64,000 nt of DNA from assembly GCA_942490645.1 (NCBI GenBank), contig CALNXN010000002.1:310001-374000 (forward strand), written 5' to 3'. The stretch comes from CALNXN01 sp942490645. Its GTDB lineage: Bacteria > Pseudomonadota > Alphaproteobacteria > Rhodobacterales > Rhodobacteraceae. The notes below the pieces were generated by a model. It was not told the origin of the DNA. It ran no database searches and saw only the letters and a program-made list of their open reading frames with translations. The position numbers and the translations under genes were made by a program. Of this stretch, positions 37,180 to 47,324 are shown piece by piece (the first letter of the stretch is position 1; every line of letters begins with the position of its first letter).

Positions 37180-37800
37180 TCAACGGTTCTTCTCGGCGGC
37201 CAATGCCGTTTCGAGGTCTGTGATGCGGGCTGTCAGGCGGTCCAGTTCCGGCGCCATCAGGGCCGCGATTTCTTCGGTGTCAAAGCGCGGCGTAATGAAT
37301 TGCGGGCAGTTCCAGTCAAAAGCGTCGATCTGCACGGTCACGAGACGTTCGACGCGGCCCTGCCCCTCCACGGCCAAGCGCGCGGCCAGATCCGGATCAT
37401 CGGCGGCATTTTGGAACTGTGCGTGGCCTTGCAGTTTCATCCGGGCCTTGCGGGCATAGTCCATCGCAAAGAGCGACACGCGGCCCTCGTTGCTGACGTT
37501 CCCTTCGGAGATGTGCTGCCGGTTGCCACGATAATCGGCAAAGCCAACGGTGCTGTCGTCCAGCACGACCAGGAAACCGCGCGGGCCGCCCCGGTGTTGA
37601 ATGTAGGGCCACCCGGTCTCGGACACACTGGCCATATAGAACGACGACCGGCTTTGCAGAAACGCGATCTCATCGGGGCCGAAAGCGGTGCGGTCCTTGC
37701 GGGCATAATGCTCAACCTGCGTGGCCGTGGTGCCTTCGATATCCTGCAAGGCCGTGACGGCAGGGGTGAACATCAACTGATCGTAGCGTTTCATCGGCAT
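37180..37800 (-). CDS. Pyridoxamine 5'-phosphate oxidase-fold (FMN-binding) protein
   Basis: 206 residues. Split-barrel flavin domain with SFYMASVSETGWPYIQHRGG...GFLVVLDDSTVGFADYRGNRQHISEGN, as in the PNPOx-like family of Roseobacters. The C-terminal third is a short coiled-coil-like segment (LDRLTARITDLETALAAEK). Probably an FMN-linked reductase or oxidase. Its start is 3 bases from the SnoaL-like gene stop. Confidence 0.87.
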   Translation of the reverse strand: MPMKRYDQLMFTPAVTALQDIEGTTATQVEHYARKDRTAFGPDEIAFLQSRSSFYMASVSETGWPYIQHRGGPRGFLVVLDDSTVGFADYRGNRQHISEGNVSNEGRVSLFAMDYARKARMKLQGHAQFQNAADDPDLAARLAVEGQGRVERLVTVQIDAFDWNCPQFITPRFDTEEIAALMAPELDRLTARITDLETALAAEKNR

Positions 37801-37803
37801 GGT

Positions 37804-38787
37804 TTACCCCGTGGCCAAGAGGATTTGTTTCCAGACGGATGTTTCATCAAACAGACAGTATTCGCGCCGTATCTTGGGGGCGGCGGCACCCAGCGATCCG
37901 AACTCCGCGTGGCAAATGCCCAGAACATAGACCTCCGCGCCGGTTGGCGTGCCGAACAGACCCCAGCCATCATGCTTGCCATGCAAGGACCACCGCACAG
38001 CCGCGCGCGGTGGCATCAAGGGGTCATCGCGTCCGATCACATGTTCGACCTGAAACGTTGCAGAGGGAAAAGACGCCCGAAGCCCCATCCAGAACGCATC
38101 GACGGCCCCGTGACTATGCGCAGTCTGGCCACCGGGATATTCGACTTGGACGGCCCGATCATAGGCCTGTGGAATGGCGGCCATGTCGGCCCCCATGATC
38201 TTGGTCAATACGTCTGCGTATGTTGACCCCCATGCATTGTCATTGCCCCGCCCCTTGTAGGGTCCGGGTTTGTCCGTGCGCGGCGACAGTGGTTTGACGC
38301 AAGCCTCCGGCCCACCTTCGCGCGTGATCAGATCGGCAGCGTAGGCTTTGGCGTCCCAGCCCATCTGACGCACGATCGCGCCCTGATCCCGGATCAGCCA
38401 TTCATCGTTGATCTGATTGTTGATCGCATGGCAATCCGCGATGATCCTATAGGTCAGCTTTTTACCCGTGGCCGCCCCGTACATCCCGTCATTCATATGC
38501 GTCGCGGTGGACAGCAACCGGTGGCTCGACAGCATTCCGTCTTCGGGTGTGCCGGACCAGATCACGTCCTCGCCCAACAGCGTCCGGTCCGGAAATTCGG
38601 CCAGCGTTGCCATCGTGGCCCCAATGACGTTCTGATTGCCGATCACCACAGACGCGGGCGAGCGCACCACGATATCGTCGCTGTAATACTGGTGCAGCGT
38701 GGCGATGCCACGGTCCTCCCAAATCTCCTTGGTGATGCCGATGATATAATCGGGGAAATCTGCGAACTTGGGATCAAAGCCTTTCAT
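37804..38787 (-). CDS. SnoaL/NTF2-like protein, two domains (intact)
   Basis: 327 residues composed of two SnoaL-like (NTF2-fold) domains in tandem, the first near YYSDDIVVRSPASVVIG and the second near YPGGQTAHSHGAVDAFW. Such ester-cyclase/SnoaL proteins act on small carbonyl or cyclic substrates. The start ATG at 38787 overlaps the lacI stop and has AAAGGA at suitable spacing; an ATG three codons earlier sits on the ribosome site. It is paralogous to the frameshifted two-domain gene at 40567-41618. Confidence 0.85.
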   Translation of the reverse strand: MKGFDPKFADFPDYIIGITKEIWEDRGIATLHQYYSDDIVVRSPASVVIGNQNVIGATMATLAEFPDRTLLGEDVIWSGTPEDGMLSSHRLLSTATHMNDGMYGAATGKKLTYRIIADCHAINNQINDEWLIRDQGAIVRQMGWDAKAYAADLITREGGPEACVKPLSPRTDKPGPYKGRGNDNAWGSTYADVLTKIMGADMAAIPQAYDRAVQVEYPGGQTAHSHGAVDAFWMGLRASFPSATFQVEHVIGRDDPLMPPRAAVRWSLHGKHDGWGLFGTPTGAEVYVLGICHAEFGSLGAAAPKIRREYCLFDETSVWKQILLATG

Positions 38788-39807
38788 GAGGTCCATCCTT
38801 TCGGGTTGCGGGCCGAGCCGCGCAGGATGAGCGGCCCGTCGAGCGCGACACGGCGCGGTTTTGCATCCGGATCGTTCAAGCCGGTCCATCAGAATATCGA
38901 CGGTTGCCGGCCACCATGCGGTTTGAAGGCTGGCGCACGGTCGTCAGATCATAGCTTGACCACGCGCTCAGCGCCACATCATCATATCCCACAACGGAGA
39001 CATCCTGCGGCACGGTCAACCCCAGCTCAAAGCGCAAAACATCCATGACAGCAAAGGCCATGTGATCATTGGCCACGAAAACGGCGTCCGGGCGGTCCGG
39101 GCCTGCGAACATCTCACGCGCAGCACTTCGGGCGGTTTCAAAGTTGAAGTTGCCCACCGCGCGCGCATAAAGTGAAGCACCGCCTTGGGCGAGGCCTTGC
39201 AGAAAACCGGCCTCCCGGTCTTGTTGGGTCGATGCCCCTTCCCACCCAGCGATATGGGCGATGCGCTGGTGCCCACCGGCCAGCAGAAATTCGGCCAGCT
39301 TGCGCCCCCCGTGATGGTTGTCCGATGTCACCGCTGACAGCCGATCATCATCCTGCGCCCGGTTGAACAGGACGATCGGGAATGCCCGCCGCTTCGCATC
39401 GCTGTGTCAGATCATTGGACAGGCCGACAGAGGCCGCGATGATGCCGTCCACCTGATAGTCCAGCAATTCATCAATCACCTTTTGCGTGGCTTTGTTGTC
39501 AGTTGGACGCCATGAAGACCAGCACGTGATAGCCCTTGGCCTGCAAGGCCTTGGACAACCGTTCGATGGCTTCGGGATAGAACTGGTTTTCCAGATAGGC
39601 CACCACAAGACCGATGATCCGGCTGCGCCCGGTGATCAGACTGCGCGCCAAGACGTTGGGCCGGTAGCCCAACGCATCCGCAGCCGTGCGCACCTTGTCC
39701 GCCGTTCGCTTGGACACGGACGCCCCGGGCGTGAACACACGGCTCACCGCGGATCGGCTGACGCCCGCCCGTTCGGCCACATCCAGTGCTGTCACCTTGT
39801 CCGCCAT
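38784..39807 (-). pseudogene. LacI-family transcriptional regulator, several frameshifts
   Basis: The HTH MADKVTALDVAERAGVSRSA and hinge are clear, followed by a periplasmic-binding-fold domain. The protein is broken at about 39500 (after VFMASN), 39378-39380 (ATTCCCGAT where ATTCCGAT restores IPIVLFN), 38907 (GCCGGCAACC for GCCGCAACC) and 38876-38879. Correcting them gives about 340 residues ending at TCATGA, which overlaps the next ATG. Normal LacI length. The likely regulator of this catabolic locus, with its operator in front of the transporter ATPase gene. The lesions look like sequencing errors (see findings). Confidence 0.85.
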
Positions 39808-40570
39808 CAGTCCGCTGTCCAACCTCCGTCGATCATCATCGCCGTGCCGGTCACCATGCCCGACGCATCCGAGGCGAGGTATTGCACTGCGCCCATGATA
39901 TCGGACACCTCACCGACACGCGGCAGTTTGATCTTGTCCATGATCCACGCCATCCGGTCAGGATCACTGAAAGTCGGTTCAGTCAAAGGTGTCCGAATGA
40001 AGGTCGGGCAGATCGTGTTGATGCGAATGCCCGCCTTGCCCCATTCGATGGCCATGGATTTGACCATGCCTTCCAGCCCGTGTTTGGACGCGCAATAGAC
40101 CGCCCGATCCGGCCCGCCCACATGGCCCATCTGGCTTGAGATATGGATGATGGAGCCGGGCCTGCCCGCCGCCAGCATCGCTTTGGCCGCGTAGGCAGAC
40201 AGAAAATAGGCGCCCCGGACATTGATGTTCATCACCGCGTCATAGTCGTCAGGTGCCGTATCAACAGCCGCCGAATGCCGCGCCAACCCGGCAGAGTTCA
40301 CAACCACATCAAACGGCGTTGCACAGGCTGCAACCACAGATCCCACATCGCTTTGATCCAGCGACAGCGCTTCGGCCTGCCACCCTTCGGCCGCATGGCA
40401 TCCACCGGCATCTTGCAAGCACATCCACGCGGCGGGCGGCACAGACCACATGCGCCCCGGCCTCGGCCAAGTGCAACGGCGCAGCCCAGACCGATGCCCG
40501 ACGACGCCCCGGTCACCAAGCGCGCGTTTGCCGTCAGATCAAAGGACGGGGTTCGGGGCAATCCGCTCAT
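39807..40570 (-). pseudogene. Short-chain dehydrogenase/reductase, several frameshifts
   Basis: The NAD motif LVTGASSGIGLGCAVAL opens the protein and the catalytic Tyr-x3-Lys is in YCASKHGLEG; the C-terminus MVTGTAMMIDGGWTAD is typical of classical SDRs. The first 60 codons are scattered over frames by about six one-base indels between 40400 and 40535, both insertions and deletions (for example CTTGGCC for CTTGCC, ACGGCAAA for ACGGGCAAA). Restored length is about 254 residues. The ATG at 40570 overlaps the preceding stop. It probably oxidises or reduces an alcohol in the locus. Confidence 0.85.
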
Positions 40571-41618
40571 GACGCCCTCCCCGTCGCAGCATCAAATCCT
40601 GCCCTGACCTTGTTGAACTCGCGCATGCGCGCCAGCACGTCCACGCCGATCTGATCGTACATGTGCAACAGATCCACCATCACCCAATTCTCACGGATCA
40701 ATCCGTTCTCCACCCGCCAGAAATCGAGCGAGCGCATTTCGATCTTTTTGCCAACGTCGGCGGATGCCCAGCCAGCCGCCATGGCTGATGGTCTGGTACA
40801 TGTCCGGCCAGCCCGTCACCGCCGCATAATTCCTGTCCCCGAAGAAGTGATAGGTGATTTCGTCCACAAACGCGCCCCGATCCGGCATGGCGTTCAGGAA
40901 CGGGATCTGATGCCAGTTGCGAAACCCTGCAATGCCGCGCCCGGTACCGATCCCCGCCGGGCCATACCAGGTCATGCGCGGATGCCAAAACCGGTCCATC
41001 TCCATCACTTCGGGGCCACCCTGAGACGGGTGACGCTTCATATGCTCCAGCATGTCGATGATATGCGCACAGGTCGCTTGGCCCTGCGCATCGTCGTAAG
41101 GTGTTGGCACGAGGCCGTCGCAGGTCGATGGACCGGGAACATGCCATTCGCGCCCCAGCGACGGCGCCATCGGCCAGGCGCCCGCCTGCATCATCACTTC
41201 CGGAATGTCCCACAGCGCCTGCATTTCGACGATCTTGCCCGTCCTCAAACCGGTAAAACTCGTGAAAGCGCATGTGAACCATATGACCGGTCGGCGGGAT
41301 ATCCAGCCACGGCGCCGCGAAGGTCCCGACATACGTTCCGCCGCAGCCAACCCAATCATTACCATCAGGGGTCGGGCCGGACATCACGATGAAATCGCGC
41401 CGTTCCAGATCGGGCCAGGCGGCCAGCAAGAGCGGCACATAGGCTTTCTCGAGATAAGGCGTCGACACCAATGGTCGTCTCAAACGGAAAGGCCAGCCGG
41501 AAAGCAACGTCCGGTGCGCAAAGATCATGCAAAGCGCACGCAGCGCATTGAGATCAAAATCATACATCGCCGCCCGCAATGGGGCGATCAGGTCCTTGTG
41601 GCGTGAATGGCGGTCCAT
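40567..41618 (-). pseudogene. SnoaL/NTF2-like protein, two domains, frameshifted
   Basis: Start MDRHSRHKDLIAPLRAAMYD at 41618 and end FDAATGRAS at 40567. The sequence FRLAFPFETTIGVD near 41480 is out of frame between two compensating indels; an extra base at 41238-41240 (GACGGGCAAG for GACGGCAAG) and another near 40766 split the rest. Restored, it is about 350 residues with two SnoaL domains, the second ending DFWRVENGLIRENWVMVDL, very similar to the single-domain gene at 43014. It overlaps the SDR start. Confidence 0.82.
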
Positions 41619-41630
41619 ATTCTCTGTTCC

Positions 41631-41668
41631 AAAAAAATCCCGGGGGGTCCGGGGGGCTGGCCCCCCGG
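41631..41668 (-). terminator. Intrinsic terminator-like repeat between HisD-like and SnoaL-like genes
   Basis: Read leftward, CCGGGGGG-CCAG-CCCCCCGG forms an 8-bp GC stem with a 4-base loop. ACCCCCCGGGA and a run of seven T follow. It lies 10 bases after the HisD-like stop and 13 bases before the next ATG, so it could attenuate transcription into the distal locus. Its GCCCCCxGGACCCCC core matches the repeat at 29384. Confidence 0.55.
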
Positions 41669-41678
41669 CGCTTGAGGC

Positions 41679-43011
41679 TTATTCCGCCGCGTCGCGAGCA
41701 GGTGCGCCCTCGCCGTAGGGCACGTTGACGCCGCCATAGCGACGCACCCGCAAATTGCATTGCTCGGCGTGCCCGACGAACCCTTCGAGGATGCACAGGC
41801 GCGAGCCGTAGGCTCCAACCTCGGCTGCTGCGGCGTCTGTGGTGATCTTCTGATAGGAATGCGTCTTGAGGAACTTACCCACCCAGAGACCTCCGGTATA
41901 ACGTCCGGCCTTCTTGGTCGGCAGCGTGTGGTTGGTGCCGATCACCTTGTCGCCATTGGCCACATTGGTCCGCGCGCCAAGAAACAGAGCACCGTAGCAG
42001 GTCATGTTCTCAAGGAACCAGTCGTCGCGGTCGGTCATGACCTGCACATGCTCGGAGGCCACATCGTCGGCCACCTTCAACATCTCGTCATAGGTGTCGC
42101 AGAGGATGACCTCGCCATAGTCTTCCCAGCTTGTGCGGGCCGTGTCCGCCGTTGGCAGAATGGTCAGAATGCGCTCGATCTCGGACAGCGTGGCGTCGGC
42201 CAGCTTGCGGCTGTTGGTCAGCAGAACCGCCGGCGAGTTGTAGCCATGCTCGGCCTGGCCCAGCAGATCGGTGGCGCACATCTCCGCGTCCACCGTGTCA
42301 TCTGCGATCACCATGGTCTCGGTCGGCCCGGCGAAGAGATCGATTCCGACGCGCCCGAAAAGCTGGCGCTTGGCTTCGGCGACAAAGGCGTTGCCGGGGC
42401 CAACCAGCATGTGGACCGGATCAATGGTTTCAGTGCCGAGCGCCATCGCGCCGATGGCCTGAATGCCGCCCATCACATAGATCTCATGTGCGCCGCCAAG
42501 GTGCATCGCAGCAATGACACCGGGGTTGGGCTTGCCCTTGAAGGGCGGGGTGCAGGCGATGATGCGCGGCACGCCGCGCCACGGTCGCCGTGGCCACCGA
42601 CATATGCGCCGAGGCCACCATCGGGAATTTGCCGCCGGGGACGTAGCAGCCGACCGATTGCACGGGGATGTTCTTGTGCCCGAGGATCACGCCCGGCAGG
42701 GTCTCCACTTCGATGTCGAGCATCGAGTCCCGTTGCGCCTCGGCGAAGTTGCGCACCTGGTCCTGGGCGAAGCGGATGTCTTCCAGCTCGCGCGGGGGTG
42801 AGTTGGGCGATGAGGTCCTCGATCTCGGCTTCGGAGAGCCGGAAGGACGTCGGAGAATAGTTGTCGAACTTTTCCGACATAGCGCGCGCACGGCCGCGTC
42901 GCCGCGCGCTTCGATTTCGGCCAGCGTGGCCTCGACGATGGCGCGGGTTTTGGCGTCGTCCTCGGCGCGTTCCGCGTCGGGCTTGCCGCGTTTGAGATAT
43001 TCGATTGTCAT
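41679..43011 (-). pseudogene. HisD/HpsN-like NAD-dependent dehydrogenase, frameshifted
   Basis: A histidinol-dehydrogenase-fold enzyme that oxidises a primary alcohol to a carboxylate in two NAD steps. The C-terminal 297 residues are in one frame: VGPGNAFVAEAKRQLFG, zinc ligands Gln/His in LLGQAEHGYN, GTNHTLPT, and His in EGFVGHAEQCNLR. The N-terminus MTIEYLKRGKPDAERAEDD is intact but the frame breaks near 42880, 42790 and 42573. GTYTGGLW-type residues (YTGGLWVGKFLKT) resemble the HpsN sulfopropanediol dehydrogenases more than HisD; no his genes are nearby. Corrected length about 440. Confidence 0.85.
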
Positions 43012-43013
43012 CT

Positions 43014-43532
43014 CTACTCCTCCTTACTCTTCTTGCGGGCGCGGCGGGGTCCTTGTCGCCGCGGTCAAAGGCTTCCCAGCCTTCGCCGTTGAACACGTCG
43101 ACGCCGAGCTGGGCCAGAACATGGGGGAAATCGACCATCACCCAGTTGTCGGTGATCCGGCCGTCCTCGACCTTCCAGAAATCCATGTATCTGATTTCAA
43201 TACGCTTTCCAGAGGCCGCGACCCCCATGAAGTCTCCTGAATGCGTGGCCTCCTGTCGCCCGAAGGCGGCGGCCCATTCGCCCATGTAGAGCCGTGCCTC
43301 ATCGACGCAGACCTTGTCGGAAAAGGCCGCCTGAAACGGGCGTTGCCAGTTGTCCTGGAACTCTTGCAGGCCCGTCTTGGTGCCGCAGCCCGTGTTGCCC
43401 ATCCAGCGGAAAGGATTGCGCGAAAAACTGGCCGATATCGTCGATGCGGTGGTCGTTGAGACCGTCCACCATGCCTTCGATCACGGCGCGGGTTTCGTCG
43501 GTCTTGCTGAGGTTCGTGTCGCGGCTGAGCAC
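43014..43532 (-). pseudogene. SnoaL/NTF2-like protein, single domain, frameshifted
   Basis: About 165-170 residues when repaired. SKTDETRAVIEGMVDGLND begins the fold, and MGNTGCGTKTGLQEF, EIRYMDFWKVEDGRITDNW and LAQLGVDVFNGEGWEAFD follow. Frame breaks lie near 43400 (an extra T in TCCTTTCCG) and 43040. Its TAG at 43014-43016 sits inside the AAGGAGGAG-rich lead of the HisD-like gene. The start is unclear: no ATG is in place, GTG at 43532 is the best choice, but a substitution or error at ATG is possible. Confidence 0.7.
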
Positions 43533-43593
43533 CGCTTGTTCGGGACGTGCGCCTTTCCTCTTTCTGATGCCCGGCACCGGACTGTCACCGGGC

Positions 43594-43622
43594 GTGCACC
43601 CTGTGTGCACCATCTGTGCACC
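43594..43622 (+). repeat. Three helically phased GTGCACC repeats, copy 2
   Basis: GTGCACC at 43594, 43605 and 43616, exactly 11 bases apart, in the 185-base gap between the SnoaL-like gene and the second permease gene. The other copy is at 30816. The rest of this gap is GC-rich (GCGCGCGCGCGGCC) and shows no gene. Confidence 0.75.
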
Positions 43623-43678
43623 GGCGCGCGCGCGGCCTTTCATGTGCTGTGGGACGCGCCGGTGGCACCGGCGGGCAG

Positions 43679-43711
43679 CCTCCGGCGGGAGTTTATTTGG
43701 CAAGATGAAGG
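43679..43711. repeat. Rhodobacterales-type intergenic repeat, copy 3 (partial)
   Basis: CCTCCGGCGGGAG followed by TTTATTTGGCAAGATGAAGG, immediately after the permease stop. It shares the TATTTGG...AAGATGAAG half with the element at 29384. I associate this form with many Rhodobacterales genomes. Function unknown; it may mark RNA ends. Confidence 0.45.
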
Positions 43712-43717
43712 ATTGGA

Positions 43718-44874
43718 TCATCCTTTGACGGCCCCGGCGGTGAGGCCCGAGACGATCTGGCGCTGGAAGACCATGACCAGCAGGAAGAGCGGGGCCGTGA
43801 TCGAGACGGCGGCGGCGACCGCTTCGACCTGATCGGTGGTCGTGGTCTCGCGGTTGAAGTAGCCGGCGATGGCCGGAACCATGGTCTGGTTCTGCGCGTC
43901 GAGCAGCAGCGAGGTCACGAGGAAATCGTTGTAGCCCAGCAGGAAGCTGAAGAGGCCCGTGGTGATCACGCCGGGCCACATCACCGGCATGATCACCCGG
44001 CGGAAGGCCTGAAAGTGCGAGCAGCCGTCGACGCGCGCGGCCTCGTCCAACTCGGCGGGGATGTTCTGGAAGAAGCTGCGCAGCATCCAGATGGTGAAGG
44101 GCTGGTTGATCGACACCAGCACCGCGATCACCGCCCAGGGCTGGCCGTAGAGCGTGGGGGCGCCTTCGCCGAAGATCGGGCGCAGGATTTCAGCGGAGTT
44201 GATGAACCATGGCAGGTAGCCCGCGACCAGCACCGAATGCGGCAGCGCCCGGAAGATCAGGGCCAGAATGAGCAGCCAGAAGGCCAGGTTGGAGCCGGAG
44301 CGCGCCAGCCCGTAGCCCGCCAGCGTGCCCACGGTGAGCGAGATGCTCACCACGCCGGCCGTGACCAGCATCGAGTTCAGGAAGTTGCGGTAAAACTCGT
44401 TCTCTGCCCAGACGGCGACATAGTGCTCGGTTGTGAGGCCGAGCACGGGTATGCCCAGTGGCCCCGTGATGCTGTTGAGCGCGCCGAGGATCAGTGGCAG
44501 CAGGCCGAAGAACACCAGCAGGAACACCAGCGCATAGACCGCAGCCCCGACCAGCCAGCCCAGCACGATCCAAGCCGGGGGGGGTCAGCCGTGACCACCA
44601 GCTTGGGCAGGCCGGTAAAGGCCCAGCGGATCGCGAAGAAGAGCACGCGAGGCCCAGCACGATGTCGAGCACCGACAGCCCATTGCCGGTTGCCCGGTGG
44701 CGGGGCCGATGATCACGTCCCAGCGGGCTGGCCGCAAAGGCATCGACGGGGGACTTGAAGCTCATCACCGCGATCCAGACGATCGGGAAGGCGGCGAGCA
44801 GGCACCAGAAGGCGAGGAACGCGCCGGGAGGCGATCTTGAGCGAGAGTGGCTGAGCCGTTGCCTTCGAGGACAT
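43718..44874 (-). pseudogene. Sugar-type ABC transporter permease (MalG-like), frameshifted N-terminus
   Basis: The C-terminal 282 residues are intact, with the EAA loop IPAELDEAARVDGCSHFQAFRRVIMP and about six helices. The true start is the ATG at 44874 (MSSKATAQPLSLKIAS), overlapping the other permease stop. The N-terminal 100 codons are scattered by several indels between 44580 and 44830 (an extra C after ATCGCCTCC, an eight-C run at about 44577-44584). Normal sequence would read GAFLAFWCLLAAFPIVWIAV then SFKSPVDAFAASPL. It is one half of the import channel. Confidence 0.85.
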
Positions 44875-45901
44875 CAGTGCGCCCCTCCCTTGTGGTCGCG
44901 CCAGGTGCGGCGCAGTGGCAGGATCAGCAGCAGCACGATCCCGATCATGGTCAGCATGGCCGAGGCCGAGGCGCGGCTGATCGCGCGGTTGCCCGCATCA
45001 TCCGGCACGAGGAAATCATAGGTCAGCCATTGCAGCGAGATCACATGCGCCTGCGAGCGGAAGCCCACGATCTCTTCGAACACGCGGTAGCAATCCATCA
45101 GGTGGATGAGCGCGATGAAGATGATCAGCGGCATCAGGTGCGGCACGATCACGTAGCGCAACCGCTCGAACCGGCTGGCCCCGTCGATGATCGCGCTTTC
45201 CAGCGTGTCCATGTTCACGGTTTGCAGGCCCGCATAGAAGATCACGAAGGCGAAGGGCGCCACGTGCCAGACCCGGTAGAAATACATCAGCAATTCGATC
45301 GTCCAGCTTTGGGCGAACATGGCGATGTCCTGCCCGCTCCAGCGCTCCAGCGCCACGGTGAGGATGCCGTCGCCGACAAACAGCCAGTAGATCGACAGCG
45401 AGCCGATCACCGGCGTGATGATGAAGGGCAGCAGCGACACGAAGATCACCGGCCCGCGGATCGTGCGTGAGGCGTTGTTGACCGCCAGCGCAATGGCCAG
45501 CCCGACGCCAATGACCAACGGCAAGGTCAGCAAGGTGAACGTCAGCGTGAAGCGCAGCGCCTTCCAGAAATCGATCTGCAAGCAGTCACCGCTCCAGTCC
45601 AGCCCCCGGATCGCCTCCCAGACCTTGTCCATTTGCAGGACATTGCGGTAGCTTTGCAGGCCGACCCATTCGGTTCGGTGATGGTCTTGCCGTTCCTCGT
45701 CGAGACCGGCACCGTCTTGATCTCGGTCGTGCAGGTCTGCGTCAGAAAGCCCGGCGTGCAGGTTTCGACCTCGACACGCTCCAGAATCGGCTGGGTGATC
45801 TGAAAGCTCTGGATAAAGACGCTGATCAACGGGGCCGCGATGAACAGCAGCATCATGAAGACGGATGGGCCGACAAAGGCGGCAAAGGTCTTGAATTTCA
45901 T
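44874..45901 (-). pseudogene. Sugar-type ABC transporter permease (MalF-like), frameshifted
   Basis: N-terminus MKFKTFAAFVGPSVFMMLLF follows GGAAGGAC at 45901. A frame break near 45680 separates NGKTITE from TEWVGLQSYRNVLQ. The body has FTLTFTLLTLPLVIGVGLAIAL, the EAA loop MDTLESAIIDGASRFERLRYVIVPHL and ends WRDHKGGAH. Corrected length is about 340 residues. Partner of the MalG-like permease in a sugar/polyol-type (CUT1) importer. Confidence 0.86.
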
Positions 45902-46015
45902 CGTCTGTCCTTCCTGCTGTCGCAGTCGCGCTGGATGAGCGCAGCCGTCGATCGCCGGGCACACGGCTGGGGGTGCGGCTGGCCGATGGGCGTCCCCGGC
46001 CAGCTGCGCGTGTGG

Positions 46016-47237
46016 TTATTCCAGCACGCCGGCTTCTTTGGCGGAGGTGGTGTAGGCTTCTTCGATGGCGGCCAGCGTGGCGGCGGCGTCACGCTCGCCG
46101 GTCAGGAAGGCGGGCAGCTCGTTGCCCAGCGCGGTGTGCATCAGGCCCATCTGCGTGGTGGACGGGATAGGCCGGCGGGGCCGGGGCGGCCGTGGCCGTG
46201 GCAATCGCGCCTTCGGCCATTGGGCCGGGCTGGTAGCCGTTCACCAACCAGATCGCCGCTTCGTTGTTGGCGGTGACCATTTCCGTGTCCAAGCCTTCCA
46301 TCGCCAGACGGAACGCGGCATCTGCCTCTTCGTCGGTGATGTTGTTGGCGATCACGATGCCGTCCCACCACAGGGTCGTGGCGGGTGCACCGCCCTCCAT
46401 GGCCATGGGTGCCGCGGCCATCTTGACCTTGCCGACGACCTGGCTTTCGGCAGGATCATTCATGGCCCCGGCGCGGCTGGCCCAGAGGTTCGCCATGGCG
46501 ATCTTGCCCTGCTGGAACTGCTGCTGCACGTAGGTGCTATCGCTGACCAGGACTTCGGGATCCGTGTAGGCCAGCGCGGCTTTCATCGTGTCGAGCGCCT
46601 TGATGCCAGCGTCAGAATTGACGGCTGTGGTGTTGTCATCATTAAAGAATACGCCACCGAAACCGGGATACATGTTGACGAATTCCTGCGCGAGGTTCCA
46701 GCCGGACTTCATCGTGGCGCCCAGCGGGTAATCCACGACGCCTGCGGCCTTGATCTTCTCGGCAGCGGCGTAGACTTCGTCCCAGGTGGTCGGCACGTCG
46801 ATGCCCAGATCGGCGAGGATGTCCTCGCGGTACATCAGGTGCTGGGTGTTGACCATCATTGCGATGGCCATCGTCTTGCCGTCGATCTTGATCAACTGGT
46901 TGGGTGTCAGGTTTTGCCCGTATTTGGCCACCAGATCATCCAGCGGACGGATCGTGCCTGCGTTCAGCAGCGGCGTGATCGTGCCGTTGGACACGCCACC
47001 GATCTGATAGAGCGACGGGTTGGCCTCGAAGGCGGCGGGCTGCTTGGTGCGGAATTCCTGATCGAGCTCGGCCTGGAAATTGCCACACTCGGCCATGGCG
47101 TCGGTCACGGCTTTCCAGGCTTCGAACCCGGCGGTCAGTGATTTCAACGGCACTGTGTTTTCATAGGAACACGCGGCGAATGCCGAGGTGCCCATGAGCG
47201 ATACAGCGCCCGCAAGTGCCAGTTTCTTCAAAAACAT
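46016..47237 (-). pseudogene. Extracellular solute-binding protein of a CUT1-type ABC importer, one frameshift
   Basis: Starts MFLKKLALAGAVSLMGTSAFA (signal peptide). The mature type-II binding fold has TFWEW-free but family-typical IPTTWDE-like PTTWDEVYAAAEKIKAAG, FQQGKIAMANLWASRAG, and a C-terminal STTQMGLMHTALG. One base too many at 46164-46166 (TATCCCGTCC for TATCCGTCC) moves the last 55 codons to another frame ending at 46016. Corrected length about 407 residues. It decides transporter specificity; the ligand is unknown. Confidence 0.87.
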
Positions 47238-47324
47238 ATGCAAACTCCCTGTTGCAGTTTTGTGGGATGCACCTTCGAAGTCTGCACCGGCTTTGATTGG
47301 CCCCAAAAGAGGCAAGTCAAGTCG

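Noticed and set aside
37138..38226. A 362-codon plus-strand frame opposite the PNPOx-fold and SnoaL-like genes
   Set aside because: Runs across two real genes and their junction on the other strand, which real genes rarely do.
41679..43011. Housekeeping histidinol dehydrogenase HisD
   Set aside because: No other his genes nearby, embedded in a catabolic locus, and the YTGGLWVGKFLKT region is HpsN-like rather than HisD-like.
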